A DNA stretch of 64,000 nt from Tiliqua scincoides (lineage: Eukaryota; Chordata; Lepidosauria; Squamata; Scincidae): positions 88,147,659-88,211,658 of the forward strand of contig NC_089822.1 of the NCBI RefSeq assembly GCF_035046505.1. The letters run 5' to 3'. The stretch's first letter is position 1. Each line of letters begins with the position of its first letter. Shown piece after piece: positions 1-26,199 of this stretch. Both the position numbers and the translations under genes were made by a program. The notes below the pieces were generated by a model. That model was not told the DNA's origin, did no database searches, and worked only from the letters and a program-made list of their open reading frames with translations.

Positions 1-13275
<13,275 letters not shown>

Positions 13276-13460
13276 CAGTTGTAACATGTACAGTCTTGTT
13301 CCAGAAGATTGGCAAAAAGAAATAATCTCTAAAACATTCAGAGTTTAACTGCTGTGTCACAGCAGTGTTTTAAAACTCAGGAATTACTCAGTCAGGCAGA
13401 AAACTAGTTACATTTTATGATTTTTGTATATAAAATAAAAGCAAATCTGTTAATCGGACT
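13276..13460 (+). other. DNAJC25: DNAJC25 3' UTR and poly(A) signal
   Basis: AATAAA lies at 13434-13439, 159 bases after the stop, with T/GT-rich sequence downstream, so a short 3' UTR is likely. The cleavage site is inferred. Confidence 0.75.
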
Positions 13461-14070
13461 TAATTTTGTTCAGTGGCGGACCTGGTATTATATTAAAAAT
13501 GTCTGACTTGGCTGTCTTGATAGCCTTCATGTTGGTGTGGTGATAAATACACAGGGACACATACATTACTGCAGGTTTAAAGTTTGGCAAGAGGACAACA
13601 ATCTTAGATTTTTCCAGTTGTTACACTCCTGCTGCCTCGCCTTTCTTTTCTGCAAACCCAAAGATCAGCTTGCTGCTACTTTATATAAATATAGGATTTT
13701 CTAAAAGGACTGAAGCCTCATTTGGGGTTTCTTTAATCCTTGTCCCCTCAAATTGACATAATTTCCTATCATCCCTCTGCAACCGTAATACCGTGTTTGG
13801 CAGATTGCTTCAGCTATTCAGTAGTTTGCAATTCTGTTACAAAAAAAGGGGTGAACAGTTAATTTCAGGATGGTAGGCAAAAGGATGCCATGAAGGCCAA
13901 ATGTTCTCTAATCTCCAGGATTATAAGGGACTTCTTCCTACTCAACTATTGTTTGCCTCATCTGTAGGCATGAAGCTTCTGAAAATAAAATCTATAGTGC
14001 ATCTGAAACTTCTGTACTAGGAACAGAAAAAGTTAAGATGATTTTTCAAAAACATGTTTCTGTCATATTA

Positions 14071-14155
14071 AGGCTGCAATCCTATACACACTTTACTGAG
14101 AGTAACGCCCATTGAAGACAGTGGGACTTCTGCCTAGACCCACATAGGATTGTGG
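14071..14155. repeat. 80-bp palindromic element, single copy
   Basis: It runs AGGCTGCAATCCTATACACA ... GAGAGTAACGCCCATTGA ... ACATAGGATTGTGG, the same foldback unit as at 637-988. Confidence 0.75.
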
Positions 14156-14648
14156 TGTGAGCAGAGTAGGGTAGTTGCAGTATCAAATGGGTGTATAAAT
14201 TGCCATTTAAACAATGATGTGAATAGGGATTGTGATAAAATGACTTTGTCATGTGAAAAGTGTTAATACTGTATAATCCTCATGTGCTAAAACATTGTAT
14301 TTTCAGAAATATTACTATAGAATGCCAGTGAAAGGAAACAAGTATAGACTGCCACTGAGGGTACCTGGCTTCAAGGTCATGACAGGCAAGGTAGTCAGCC
14401 TTCATTAAAGTTCACTGGAGAGCCTAGTGTTCATACTGCATGGGAGCAAGAAGTGGCTTTTTAAACATTCACATTTCTAGTCCCAGAGTTAAAGTATTAA
14501 ATAGTCCCAGATTTATGAACTGAATGTTTGAACCTGAAATGAACTGCAAAAGGCCTTAACCAGCAGCAAATTGTTGAACATACACACTGGAACATATTCA
14601 GTTCCAGGAGCCACTTTCTGCAAGTGAAAAAAGTTTCCCTGTTCTTGG

Positions 14649-14728
14649 TTAACATTTTTGCCTGGCTCACAGGTGTACACATCTGGTGCCTGTTAACGTA
14701 TATGCAACGCTGGGCAAAAACGGCTTAA
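14649..14728. mobile_element. TTAA-flanked ~80-bp palindromic MITE, copy 1
   Basis: It is bounded by TTAA at 14649-14652 and 14725-14728. Inner ends (TTTTTGCCTGG; CTGGGCAAAAACGG) are inverted. The core ACAGGTGTACACATCTGG and ATATGCAACG matches the copies at 17202, 30590 and 37171. Confidence 0.75.
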
Positions 14729-14730
14729 GT

Positions 14731-15051
14731 CAGTGGTTCTCACACATTTAGCACTGGGATCCACTTTTTAGAAAGAATCTGTCAGGATCCTCCAGAAGTG
14801 ACATCATCAAGCAGGAAATTTTTTGACAATCCTAGGCTGCAATCCTACCCACACTTACCTAGGAGAAAGTCCCATTGACTATCATTGTTAAAAGAATATA
14901 CATAACAGCTTGTTAAAAGTACAGGTCTGTAACAGTTACCCAAATGCAGTCACATATCATGGTAGCATCAAGTCTAATATATTAAAAATAAAATAAATGA
15001 ATGGCTCATGACCCAACTAGTGGGTCCCAACTCACAGTTTGAGAAACACTG
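14731..15051. mobile_element. hAT-like MITE, CAGTGGTTCTCA family, copy 2
   Basis: CAGTGGTTCTCACAC ... GTTTGAGAAACACTG with an 8-bp duplication GCTTAAGT/TCTTAAGT (7 of 8 match). It sits two bases from the TTAA of the neighbouring MITE. Confidence 0.9.
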
Positions 15052-15059
15052 TCTTAAGT

Positions 15060-16600
15060 GTACCTAGAAATAGACTCAAATGTTCTGTGACACTAACCAG
15101 AGGTTAGTGAAGGTGAAGGTTGGTGAAGAAAAGCAATCAATGTGCATTGACAACAGGAGGCCGCACTTGGAAATCTGATAAGCAGCACAGAATAGGACAA
15201 GGCAGAATGATGTAGCTTCAGAAATAATATCTTGGCTGCTGTTTTTCCTGTCCTTGAATTGCCACTCATCTCATGTTTTGGAGCTATATAAAAAAAATCT
15301 CAAAATTTGAGAATAACAGTGTACCTAGCACACAATATAATTTTGTGTGTATCACTTCAATGTTTGTTCCATGTTTGCCATGTTTGTTCTTGCCTGAAGT
15401 ATATGTGTTGGGAAGTGGACATGCATGTCTTTCTAAGCCTTATCTCAGCTGGGACAAGAGGAACTCATGCCACAATAAAACAGATGCATGTGTTCCTTCC
15501 TACAGAGATTTCCATATAGAGAAGTTACTTCTCCCTATTTGCTCTACAGACAGTGGGTGCTCTGTCTTGGGTATCCTTCAAATCAAATCTTTCCATATTG
15601 TGCATTTAGATGGTTTATATACTTGCAGGGCTTGCTAACTATGCAAAAGGATATAGACTTTGAAAGAATTAAAGGAAAACTTAAAAACCCCTGCAACAGC
15701 TCTGTGAACTTCCAGGACTTTATGAATGTTGAGGACATAGAGCTACCAATCTGCACAGAATATTCAGGTATCAGTTTAAAAGAAAAAGCAGAGGAAAATA
15801 AAGGCCTAAGGGGAGAGAAGCAACTGGTCTGCTCAGGCTTGTCACAGGTTATAGTATATATCTGGAAAGGGGGCATTGGATGCATGATGTTATGTTTTAA
15901 AAAAATTCCCTGCACTATATAGGACTGGGTTTTAAGTGATAAGGGTAGTTTTTCCTATTGTCCATCACCATATTTCATTATGTAGCAATAAAGGGTTAAT
16001 TTTCAGGAATAGTACCCTTCCTCAAACCTGAGTCTCTAGCATTATACTGTACAGCAGGAGAAAAGTCGCAAGGGAGTGAGAAAAGTCTGTTACCATCTCC
16101 CTGAAGTTCTCAACAGCAGTCATTCCAAACAAGATGCCTGTCACTTAACTTGCTTGGAAAATGCTGCAATGGTTTGTTGTAGGTTGCACTTGTTATCCTT
16201 TAATTCTGAATGTATTTTACTTGTATCTCAAACACATTTAGTAGTTCAGTACTGGGGTTGTGTTCTATTGTTCCTCTCACCAGTTTCCAGTCCACCTGTT
16301 TTCCATTCCACTTCCTTGTAATGGTGTATGGAAGGAATATATATGATGCCCAGGTCTTAGTGGCTCATTGCTAGATTGTCAAAGAATTTATACAACTGGT
16401 TACAGGAGAAGCCTGAGAGCCATCTGCTTCTTTTCTAGTATCCAGTTCCACCCACCCACCCCCCAAAAATAACCTTTAAACATTTTTAAAGTTTTTTTAA
16501 TTGGAGGGAGGCTGGAAATGTATCAAAACTGAAGACACAGGAAAGTGATTAGAGCTGTATAGAAAAACCCATTATGTTCCTGTGTTCTAGTCATCTAGTG
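15060..16600. other. Intergenic, nothing recognised
   Basis: Between DNAJC25 and GNG10 I see neither exon nor clear repeat here. The open frames (up to 144 codons) have no recognisable domain. Confidence 0.5.
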
Positions 16601-16919
16601 CAGTGGTTCTCAAACTTTTAGCACTGGGACCCACTTTTTAGAATGAGAATCTGTCAGGACCCACCGGAAGTGATGTCATGACTTGAAGCAATGTCGAGCA
16701 GGAAAATTTGTTACAATCCTAGGCTGCAATCCTATCCATGCTTACCCAGGAGTAAGTCCTATTGACTATCATTGTTAAAAGCATATACAGAGTAGCCTGT
16801 TAAAAGTACAGATCTGTCACATTTTCCCAGTGCAGTCCCATGCCATGGTAGCATCAAGTCTAATATAATAATAAAATATTGGACCTAGTGGGTCCAGACC
16901 CACAGTTTGAGAAACACTG
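16601..16919. mobile_element. hAT-like MITE, CAGTGGTTCTCA family, copy 3
   Basis: CAGTGGTTCTCAAAC ... GTTTGAGAAACACTG with duplication ATCTAGTG/TTCTAGTG (7 of 8). Confidence 0.9.
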
Positions 16920-17201
16920 TTCTAGTGCAAAATGACAAGATCAAGAAAACACATTTGTTTTTCAAGGTTTCCATTTTGCATTTACTTGGAAGGAGGAATC
17001 CTTCAGCGGTGATGACTGAGGACCACCACTTGGATTCCCCAGAAAATGCCATTCCAGTGCCAAGTGTTTTTATTGTGCGTATCCGTGGGTTACATTTGGG
17101 TTTCAGGTGGATTGCCAGGGTGAGGAGTCAGCAGCCCATCAGGACCCAGCAGCCTCTGCCAAACCTCTGCTCTTTCACGCAGATGCCTCCAGGCTACAGA
17201 T

Positions 17202-17285
17202 TTAACCCATCTCTGCCCAGCCCCCAGGTGTACACATTTGATCCCTGTTGCGTATATGCAACGTTGGGCAGAAAAGGCTTTTTCA
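17202..17285. mobile_element. TTAA-type palindromic MITE, copy 2
   Basis: Left end TTAACCCATCTCTGCCCAG; core GGTGTACACATTTG and CGTATATGCAACG; right end TGGGCAGAAAAGGCTT, where the TTAA has decayed. It lies about 300 bp upstream of the GNG10 start. Confidence 0.75.
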
Positions 17286-17359
17286 ATCAGCGTTCCCAGG
17301 AATGGGGGGCTTTGGTGATTAGGCTGGATTTGGGCATGGTTTCCAGGGATCCTGAGGAC

Positions 17360-17588
17360 AGTGGGACAACATCCCCAGCCCAGGCTCAGGCGCGGCCTTT
17401 CCTGGCCCGCTTGCTGGTGCCGGGGCTGCCTGCGCTCCCCTCGCCGCCAGCTGGCCGCTCGCCTTGTGGGGGGAGCTTGGGCGCTGCCTCCTCCCTCTTT
17501 GAGCTCAGTTCCTGCACCGGGAGCGAGGAGAGCTTCGTCCACCGCTCCGGAGTCGCGCAGCAGCAGGCAGAGCCCGCCAGCTCTCAGC
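17360..17588 (+). promoter_or_regulatory. GNG10: GNG10 presumed promoter and 5' UTR
   Basis: Local rise in GC and CpG just before the start codon. No TATA box or fixed start site can be read. Confidence 0.5.
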
Positions 17589-17669
17589 ATGTCTTCCAAC
17601 TCCAGCCTCAGCACCATGCAACGCCTGGTGGAGCAGCTGAAACTGGAGGCCGGCGTGGAAAGGATCCGG
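17589..17669 (+). CDS. GNG10: GNG10 coding exon 1
   Basis: 27 codons, ATG to ...GVERIR, followed by the donor GTGAGT. Confidence 0.96.
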
Positions 17670-20600
17670 GTGAGTCGGGCGTGGGCCGGGGAAAGGAGGA
17701 CCAGGACAAACCGGCGGGGGCTCCCCGTAGTGAGCAGAGGGGGCTCGCCCGCTTTGTCCTCCTACGCCAAGGACTTGCGTTCCCAAGCCTTCCTTTGTCC
17801 TCGTACAGATCGATGGGCAGGCACCTCGCCTAGGCATAGGCGAGGGCACGCATTGGACTTCTTGGTAGGAGCTGGCAATGGGATGGGCGGCATAAACCCA
17901 GGAGCCACATAGGCAGCCAGACTTTCCAGGAACATCCAGACTTTCTCCTGTTCCAGGAATCTGATGAAACACAGACACACACACACACACACACTGCACG
18001 CCACATGGCACTATGCTTTTGGAGGAATCCGTGATGGGTCATCGCTGGTCGGCCAACCCCTGGTCTCCTTAGCTGCCTGGGCATGATCGAGTAGAATAAG
18101 AGGGACAGGGTGACCAGGTGTCCCATTTTTTCCAGGGCTTGCCCTCTTTTTGGACTCATGTCCTGGAAAAGAATCGAGATGTCCTCCTTTTCCCTGTGAG
18201 CGGGCAGCGCACAGCCTTCTTGTAATCAATAAATTATATGGAATCAATTATGCATAATCTAGTTTTAAATATAATAATATAGTGTTTAAAATAACCACAT
18301 GAAATCAACAGACGAGTATTTTTACCTTTTATTTTGTCATGCCCTACATTTTTCTCGGATGTCCTACATTTTGGGGTGCCTTGTCCTCTATAGTGGTTGT
18401 GACATTTGGACACCCTGGAGAGAATGCATGAGAGCTGCCCGTGCCAGACCGGGACAAGCTTTGGACACCAGTTCGCCAGCACTTTACTGATCAAGTCTCC
18501 CTCTTTAGACGGCTTGGCCTTTTTCCTTTATTTTCTAGCAGCCCTGGCCTTGGAAAGCACTCACTGGGGCTGAGACTTTGGCTGCCACTGTATCCGCTCT
18601 TGAAACGCGCCTTTGTTCCCCAGGAGGAGCTTTTTTGGATGGTGGGGATGAGCTGCATAGCGCCCCCTAATTTGTGATCATGGAAGAGAGACCTGCATTG
18701 TTTTGTAACAGGAGTGATGGCCTTGGTGTAAATTGATTTGCACATTTGGTAGAGCCTCCTTTTTTTCTTTTTTTGTAGGCCAGCTCTATGGTGGAATTGC
18801 AAAAAGCAAAATAGGCTTGCAAGCGTCGTGAAGACCTTCTGATGAAAATGATCACAGTAATAATTAAAAAAAAAAAGACAGGAAGAAAGACAGTGCCCAA
18901 CTGGGCAAGCTCATCAGTGACATAAAGTTAATTTGAGAAGAAGGTAATTGTAATTAGAAGCAAGTTTGCTGCTAGGGAATAATTGGGCATTTAACTTTCT
19001 GCAATCCCAGTTGGCTTTTTAGCTTTCACTGTTGCTGGCTTTGTTTTCAATTGTAAGAATATAAGAGCAGAAAAATAACCTGCAGCTCAAGCCTATGCAC
19101 ACTTACTAAGGAGTAAACCCCTTTAGACTCCATGGAATGTACTTTTAGTTTGCACTTCTATGCAGGTTCTGTCCCTTTGAACATATACATGATGCACCCT
19201 TATGATGTTGGATCACACCATTAGTCAATCTAACCCTGTATTGTTTCTTTAACTGGCACTGCCTGTCAATTGTGGTCTGCACATTGAGGCATCACCTGTG
19301 CCTGATGATAGATGATCATGGATCAAACCAATATATGTTTATATCACTCCACTCTAGCTTTTTAACCAAGCTTTTCATGGGTTTATTATGAGTCTTATTA
19401 TTACTAACTTTTATATGCCACTTTTCCTTGGAGGTACCTGAGGCAGTATGGGGATGGGTAGAGTGGATAGAGGAATGTTCTTTTCCCTCTCACACAACAC
19501 CAGAACTAGGGGATATCCACTAAAACGGAGTGCTGGGAGAATTAGGACAGAAAAAGAAAATATTTCTTTATCTAGCATGTAATTCATCTGTGGAACTCCT
19601 TGCCACAGGATGTGGTGATGGCATCTGACCTAGATGTCTTTGAAAGGGGATTGGACAAATTTCTGGAGAAAAAGTCCATCACGGGTTACAGGCCATGATG
19701 GGTATGTGCAATCTCTTGAATTTAGAAATAGGCTACCTCAAAATGTCAGGTGCAAGGGAGGGCACCAGGATGCAGGTCTCTTGTTGTCTTCTGTGCCCCC
19801 TGAGGCATCTGGTGGGCCACTGTGAGATACAGGAAGCTGGACTAGATGGTCCTTTGGCCTGATCCAGCAGGGCTAATTATGTTCTTAAGTATACAGTCAG
19901 AGCTTACCCCTCTTCATCTTTGCAACAGCCCTGTAAGGTAGGTTAGGCTGAGAGGTAGTGACTGGCCCGAGGCCACCCAGTGAGCTTTAGGGTGGAGTGG
20001 GAATGCCAACCCATGGCTTCCCAACATTCTAACCACATCATCATACTGGCTTACTCTCTACTGATCAACTACTATGTTGTCTTTAGTATGTTAATTTATA
20101 TACAACCATTTGATGCTATATAGCCCCCTAACTGCTGCTGCTGCACATCATAAAACTGCCTCTGCCTTCCCCCCACCAGGTCTGCTGAGACCTGAAGATG
20201 TGTTGCTACTAGCTGTTTCAAGCAGGCAAAACATAACATTATGGCAAATCCCTGTTTAGTGCCAGCATCAGGTTGCTGGAGATCTCAGGATGAAGCCTTG
20301 CAGTGGGCCCCTCACTGGGCTGCCATCCATTCCTGATGGCACTTTGGATTCTACCACTGCCACCAGTACTGAGGATTTGGATGTCCACCTGGCCAAGTGG
20401 ATCTTCTACTGCAAAGTACCTGCCTTGATCTACATGAAAGCACCTCCTGATGTTGTTAGTTGTGTCTATTGCTGAGCTCAATCTCTGTTGCTACATGCAG
20501 AAGTTGTCATGTACAAGCAGTGTGTATTTTGGTGACTTCCACTCTGATCACCATGCCTAGGAGACCCGGAGATGTCACTAACTCAGCTGTGAATTGACCT

Positions 20601-21795
20601 GACAGTAAAACAAAGAAGATTGTATTAAAATTGACCCCTGGGAAAGTGCAATTACCGGGTGCTTATGGTGCTTTCCCTGCTGGCATTTGTACAGCTGAGT
20701 GGAGCTGGGATGTGATGTCAGCTGTCTCATGGTTATTAATTATTTATATGTTGTTCATTATCATGAATTATCCATTCGCTCACATTCCTTCCTTCTTAAC
20801 TCTTGCCTCTCCTATCTTTCCCCCATCTTTTGTTATAGTCTTCCCATTGTCAAAGGGTAAACTATAAGCTCTATGGGGCAGGAACCTGTCAGTGTTCATG
20901 CTTCTTTGTAGACATCTATGTACATTGAACTTGCTGGACAAATAAAAAGTATAGAATGTTTCCTCTGCAATGTCCTGTATAGTGTCTACTATCTTTGTCT
21001 CACCGCACCTTTGTGAGGTGGGTTAGTTCCATTTTGTAGAGAAGATTGAGAGAGAATGTCAGATTGTGGCTTTTAACTTTTTTTCCCAATGGACCAACAC
21101 AGCTACCTGCCATTTTTTTTATACTTATCAGAGAGATTATTTATAACCTCATTTATAGATTATTTATAGCCATTGGAGCTACCATAGAAAAAAGGCTTTT
21201 GATTTCCTTCGCTATGGGAGACTTTGGGGCCCAAAGAAGGCAAGGTGCTGAGAGATCTGCGATCCATTCTCCTGCTTGTTAGGGCTTCTTTCCTGATTTG
21301 CTTCATGTTTTGTTCAAAGCACCCACGGTTTCACCCATAATCCTTGAATGATGAAGGATTGGTGCTTGGGGAGAGAATGTTGAACCTTTCCTCCCTATCT
21401 TTTCTTGATCAAATCCTTATTCCCCTCCCCAAGGTGCCATGTACCCCACAAGAGAAAACTTGGTACTTACATGTTTTGCATTATGGGGCAAAGAGCCACT
21501 TCAGAGGGGTACGTTAGATTGGGAAAATGACACAAGGGGAAAAGTTAAACATCTTCTCCAGCACTGCTCTAGCTCCCCCCCCTATCACTCCACTATCGCC
21601 ACCCTGAAGCAGCTGCTTTGAATAGTAGAAAACTAGCACCAACCACAGGTCATTTGATCATCATGGACTTCCTCGCTCATTTAGATTGGCCCTCAACCAA
21701 GGCCACCATTACAAGTTTGATGTGTTCAAATTTGGTGTGCTTCCTTCCCTTGTTCCCTTGGTTCTGAGATGGGCTTGGATACATTTGAGATTCTT

Positions 21796-21842
<47 letters not shown>

Positions 21843-24800
21843 CTTGGACTAGTTACTTTTTTAATCCATACAACCAGAGATATAAGGTCCCAATCCTATC
21901 CAACATTCTAGCACCGTTGCAGCCCCAAAGTAAGGGGACAAATGTTCCCTTACCTTGAGGATGCCTCTGTAACTGCTTCCCAACTGCAGGATGCAGCACA
22001 AACCCCATTGGCAAGGCTGCATCAGTGCTGGAAAATTGGATAGGGTTGGGTCTTTTGTGATCCTGAGAAGTCATAGTGTGTGGCCTGAAAAACCTGAGAG
22101 TGGAGATTGTCCTGCTTCCTCTCCATGACACTCCTGCTTTCAGCAGTGCATGACCTTACAGTCATTAAAGGCACAGAGGGGCTGTACATAATACTTCACT
22201 TGTCATGGTGTGGTTAGCTACAAGAGAGTATCTGTAAATCTACAGGCCACTTTGTGAAAGACTCCAACCAAAAGTTCTATACCTGAGAGCAAGGGGGCAG
22301 AAGCCTTCTCCAGCCACACCTAGAATCCTCTGAGTCAAATGACACTTCTTTTTCTGCTGAAGGCGGTTTTGTTATGTTATGCTCCCAGGCTAGAGAAAGT
22401 TTGCATGATGGAAATATGACCCTGGTAATTTCTGAACACTTAGCTGAGCATCTGCCACTCAGATTCATGCCTCTGTAGCTTTATAAGACTGAGGAGGGAG
22501 AAAGACCTTTCTTAAGAGACTGTGTTACAAATAATATAGGTGATCCTTATTAATCACTGTGGCATGAGAGCACAGATGGGCCCATAAAAAAACACCCTTG
22601 CTGAAAGCAGAACAGCAAGGTGGCAGAGAGAATATGTCTTAGCCTTTATTGTGTTCTACCACATTTCCCAACAGAATCCTGCTACTGTATTCTCCCTTCC
22701 CTTGTTTCCAAAGCGTTGAATTTGTTTTGCATTAACATAATTTGGTCTTGCCTCTGTGCAAAGTTCAGCCAGGGCAAGGCTGTAAAGCAATATGTGCAAA
22801 TTAAAATAGGCTGTTCTCTTGTCTCCTTCTGTCAGTTTATGGCCAGCGAAATGAAAATTTGCTCAAGTGTTACAAGCTCAAGACAGACCTTAAAGTTTGT
22901 TTGTTTTTAAATCTCCTTATTTGGGTTGGGGTATGTGCTTTAGGAACTTTGCCACCTGCCCCAAAGTAGAAGCTGTTCTATCTTGCCTGTTGGTCTAAAC
23001 CAGGGGTCTCCAAACCCCAGCCCGGGGGCCAGATGCGGCCCATGGTGAGCTTCTATCCGGCCTATGGTCAGCCTCTTGTCCCCTGAAAGCCTCTGGCCCA
23101 CTTGGCCGAACGTAACCGGAACTATGCTCTGGTTGAGTCTGGAGGATGTTTTAAGGGCCAGGGAGGTTGAATGAATGAGCCCATTCCTTCATTTATTCAC
23201 TCATCTAAGTTCCATCTCTAATTTATTTATATAAATCTTATATTTAAATTTTTTCCCGGCCCCCCAACACCGTGCCAGATATTTGATGTGGCCCTCTGGC
23301 CAAAACGTTTGGAGACCCCTGGTCTAAACTAAAGTGACAGCTTCTACTCTGAGTCAGATTGAGGAGACAATGATGCTGAGGCAGGAGGACTCCCCGGGGG
23401 TTCCTGAAATTGCTCCTTGGCCTTCCACTGAGTAGAGCCAGGTTTGCACAGGTCCATCTAAGCCACACTTCCAGCGAGTGCTCCCATGGGCAAGGGAGAG
23501 AGAGAGAAGAATGAAACATCATAACCCTATTCTGAGTTGTGCAAGGGCTGAAGAGGCAGCAACATGGGCTCTGTCTACTACATGCTGCCAACCAGAGAGA
23601 CAGGAAAGAGGCTCTTTCTGGGAGGGGAAAAATCATCTGTCAATTTCTTTGTCATTGGTCTGTCGTTGATCAGACCTCTGATCCTGGGATGGAGGGATGA
23701 AGAGGCTTTTAGATGCTCCTTGGCTTGTGAGACAGGCTATGTGTAAAGGAACATACACAACACATTCTAGAGCAGTGATTGTCAACCTTTTTCTGCTGAT
23801 GGCACACCAACAAGACACTAAAATTGTCAAGGCACACCATCAGTTTTTTGACAATTGACAAGGCACATCATGCTGCTGGTGGGGGGTTCACATCCCCCAA
23901 TGGTACTACTAATAAATTACCCTTCCCCAAACTCCTGTGGCACACCTGTGGACCGTTTGTAGCACACCAATGTACCATGGCACAGTGGTTGAAAATCACT
24001 ATTCAAGAGCAATAGCAGCAGTGAGGGCAAAGGACAGGTTGGTGGTCTGAGGAACTTATATTCTAAATTTTGACAGAAAAGAAGGTAATGAAGAGCTAGA
24101 CCAAGGTGCAACCCAGCATCTTATTTTCCCAATAAACTTATTGAGAGCTGCACCAGAATGCTCGTGCCTTGGAGCAATCTCCAGTCATTCTGAGAGAGGT
24201 TGCACAAGAAAATGTGCTGGGGGGTCATGCCTCAGGGTAACAAAGGATGACTGTGTGCAAAGGAACTGGAGTAGCAAACTGCCTCTTGCCCTACAGAAAA
24301 CAGTGGACTCAAACCTTTAATATTCCTGAAAGGTTCTATTTCAATTTGTAATGGGCCAAAGGAGCATACAATAAGTAGTTATCTTTTATTATGAGTAGAT
24401 TGTGTTTTTATTCCCTCTCTCCCCCCCCCCCACCTTCTTCTGGATCTGGTGGTCCGTCAGATGACTAATGAAAGCAGTATGGCACAACATCCTACCCAGT
24501 TATTTTCTACTACAAATATGAAAGAATGTGCATTAAAAAAACTCTCTCTCACACACAATATGAGTTAGGACAATTCTTGGTTCTCCACTAAAAGCTGCCC
24601 TTGCTGGTTTGCGCTGTGTGCTTAATGCCGTGAGCTTGTCATCACTGCTGACTCTTCCAGACTTCCGTTCAGATGCCGTTTGTTCTGTAACATTTGGAAC
24701 ATCTAGGCTAAGCATTTTCATTTTCACATGTTGCTACCCACAACCCCTGGCAACACTTGCTCTTAAGGCTGTCATTTCCAGGCCAGCATATTGCTGCAGG

Positions 24801-25809
24801 GGATTGGTGGTAGCTGTTCTCGCTTCAAAGCCCGTGAGAAAACTCTGAAACAGCTTAAAATAAATTCACAGCCCAAAATCAAAGTGTAGCACAAATCATT
24901 CTTCTTCTAACTGAAAGAAGGAAAATGACAGCAGCTTTTATCCTGGTGGCCTTGAAAACACTGCAAATGGAAAATGAACTGATCTCCCAGCACATGTCCC
25001 TGAACCCAGAGTTTCCTTTCTGCTGTCATTCTTAATATCCATTGATTGGACAATCCACCCTGCATCAATCTATCAGTGACTATTAACCATGATAAATAAA
25101 TGGAACATTCATACTGAGAGGCAATACATTTCTGAATACCAAGTGCTGGGGGGGGGGGGGAGTGGACTGTTCCCTTCATAACTAGTTTGGAAACTTCCTG
25201 GAGGCATTTGACTGACCATTGCAGAAAATAAGATGCAGGGCTAAATGGACCACTCGTCCACTTCTTATGTCTGTATAGCTGGTTGTCTCACAGATGTTAA
25301 AGGCACAGACGCCCTGCTAGGACAAAAATGGACAACCTTGCTACTGCTGAAACTCTCCACCATGTGTTTAACAAGTCCTAAGCCATTCATTACAACATGC
25401 TATTACCATGAAATCTCTAGCTTAATTTTGTGATGTACAAAGAAACAATGCCTTAAATGTGTTGGCTATCCGTTTCCATGGATGCCCCTAAATTTTTGTA
25501 CTTTCTGTTTTTAAGTATATTTAATAACACGAAAAGAAAAGCACATCAGAGCTTTGTGAATCTCTTATCAAAGAAGTGGCTTAAAGTCTGAGGAAGTATG
25601 GGAAGATGCTGACCTGGAAGCTCATAGATATATCAGGGAATAATCATCTGTCATTTTTCCTGTGTGTGCTTTCTGTTGTCCAGGTCTCTCAGGCAGCTGC
25701 AGAGCTTCAGCAATACTGTATGCAAAATGCCTGCAAAGATGCCTTGCTTGTTGGAGTTCCTGCCGGAAGCAACCCATTCCGGGAGCCTAGGTCCTGCGCA
25801 TTGCTCTGA
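17589..25809 (+). CDS. GNG10: GNG10, G-protein gamma-10 subunit (whole coding gene, 2 exons)
   Basis: The coding parts are 17589-17669 and 25684-25809, joined in phase 0, giving 68 aa, the same length as the human protein. The sequence starts [20 protein letters not shown]; positions 2-10 differ most from the mammalian protein, while the core from Q11 on is nearly unchanged. Gamma subunits form an obligate dimer with G-beta through an N-terminal coiled coil (here about residues 10-35). The NPFREPRS stretch and the C-terminal CALL box are intact; leucine at the last place predicts geranylgeranylation at the cysteine, which tethers the dimer to membranes in receptor signalling. The start ATG is the only one in frame before the conserved block. 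The 8-kb intron is full of repeats. The gene lies on the same strand as DNAJC25 and faces SHOC1 tail to tail. Confidence 0.97.
17970..17994. repeat. (CA)n microsatellite
   Basis: Uninterrupted CA units in GNG10 intron 1. Confidence 0.95.
18106..18417. mobile_element. hAT-like element, CAGGGTGACC family, copy 1
   Basis: CAGGGTGACCAGGTG ... ATTTGGACACCCTG. It is the uninterrupted counterpart of the copy at 37106-37492. Flanking duplication is not clear. Confidence 0.75.
19385..20065 (-). mobile_element. tRNA-derived SINE, interrupted by CR1 sequence
   Basis: Right part 19895-20065 (CAACAGCCCTGTAAGGTAGG, AGGCCACCCAGTGAGC) matches the SINE at 32565-32793; the left part 19385-19450 (TTATATGCCACTTTTCCTTG) looks like its other end. 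CR1 sequence fills the middle. Confidence 0.5.
19457..19890 (+). mobile_element. CR1-type LINE 3' end
   Basis: It carries the motif for [10 protein letters not shown]-like residues and 3' sequence GGACTAGATGGTCCTTTGGC then CTGATCCAGCAGGGCT, found in reverse at 54.2 and 58.3 kb. It is 5'-truncated. Confidence 0.75.
20066..21800. other. GNG10 intron 1, middle part, no gene
   Basis: No exon seen. Sequence at about 20860-20960 (GGGGCAGGAACCTGTC ... AATAAAAAG) resembles an old LINE 3' end, but too weakly to name. Confidence 0.5.
21801..21840. repeat. (GA)n microsatellite
   Basis: About 20 GA units. Confidence 0.97.
21887..22053. mobile_element. CCCAATCCTA-ended MITE, 170-bp type, copy 1
   Basis: It starts GTCCCAATCCTATCCAACAT and ends GGAAAATTGGATAGGGTTGG, with inverted ends. 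The inner GTTGCAGCC and CTGCAGGATGCAGCAC are shared with 57256-57437 and 42129-42230. Confidence 0.65.
22054..23000. other. GNG10 intron 1, no gene
   Basis: No recognisable exon or bounded repeat. Confidence 0.5.
23001..23321. mobile_element. hAT-like MITE, CAGGGGTCTCCAAAC family, copy 1
   Basis: CAGGGGTCTCCAAACC ... GTTTGGAGACCCCTG, with a perfect 8-bp duplication GTCTAAAC (22993-23000, 23322-23329). Inside is the CCAGATGCGGCCCA motif of this family. Confidence 0.93.
23773..24001. mobile_element. hAT-like MITE, CAGTGATTGTCAACC family
   Basis: CAGTGATTGTCAACC ... GGTTGAAAATCACTA, with duplication TTCTAGAG/TTCAAGAG (7 of 8). Confidence 0.85.
24010..25683. other. GNG10 intron 1, 3' part, no gene
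   Basis: Only C and G homopolymer runs (24420, 25150) stand out. No exon or bounded repeat seen. Confidence 0.5.
25684..25809 (+). CDS. GNG10: GNG10 coding exon 2 with stop
   Basis: 41 codons plus TGA after the acceptor TGTTGTCCAG. It starts [11 protein letters not shown] and ends SCALL. Confidence 0.97.
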   Translation, partial: VSQAAAELQQYCMQNACKDALLVGVPAGSNPFREPRSCALL

Positions 25810-26199
25810 AGACAGGTATGAACCTTGAAGAAACTGGTGCCACTCTTGAGCTCGCAGACCAACATCCAAAGGATTCTGGGGGGGGGGGGATAAAACTACA
25901 TAGTTGCACATGTGAGAGTTTCTGTTTCTCAAACAGTAGCTCCCTTTGCTATGTAGCAAAAGGTTTTTGAAAGGGGGACATTGTGGTATGGCATGATAGA
26001 CTGCCAGTCACAAAGGAAAAAGTGAAATATTTCACTAGATGTGCTATTTGGGCATACAAAGTAACTGCTTAGATAAAGCATTATGGGGGAAAAAACCCAA
26101 TAACAGAATATATCATTTTCAAACCCTCCCAATATGGTAAGGAGTGGAAGGAGGCAATTGGATCATTCATCATTACTGACACTGTCTAGTAGTCTATAT

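Noticed and set aside
16907-17833. 308-codon plus frame upstream of and over GNG10 exon 1
   Set aside because: It crosses a hAT end, a TTAA-type MITE, the promoter and the GNG10 exon in a different frame from GNG10; a chance frame.
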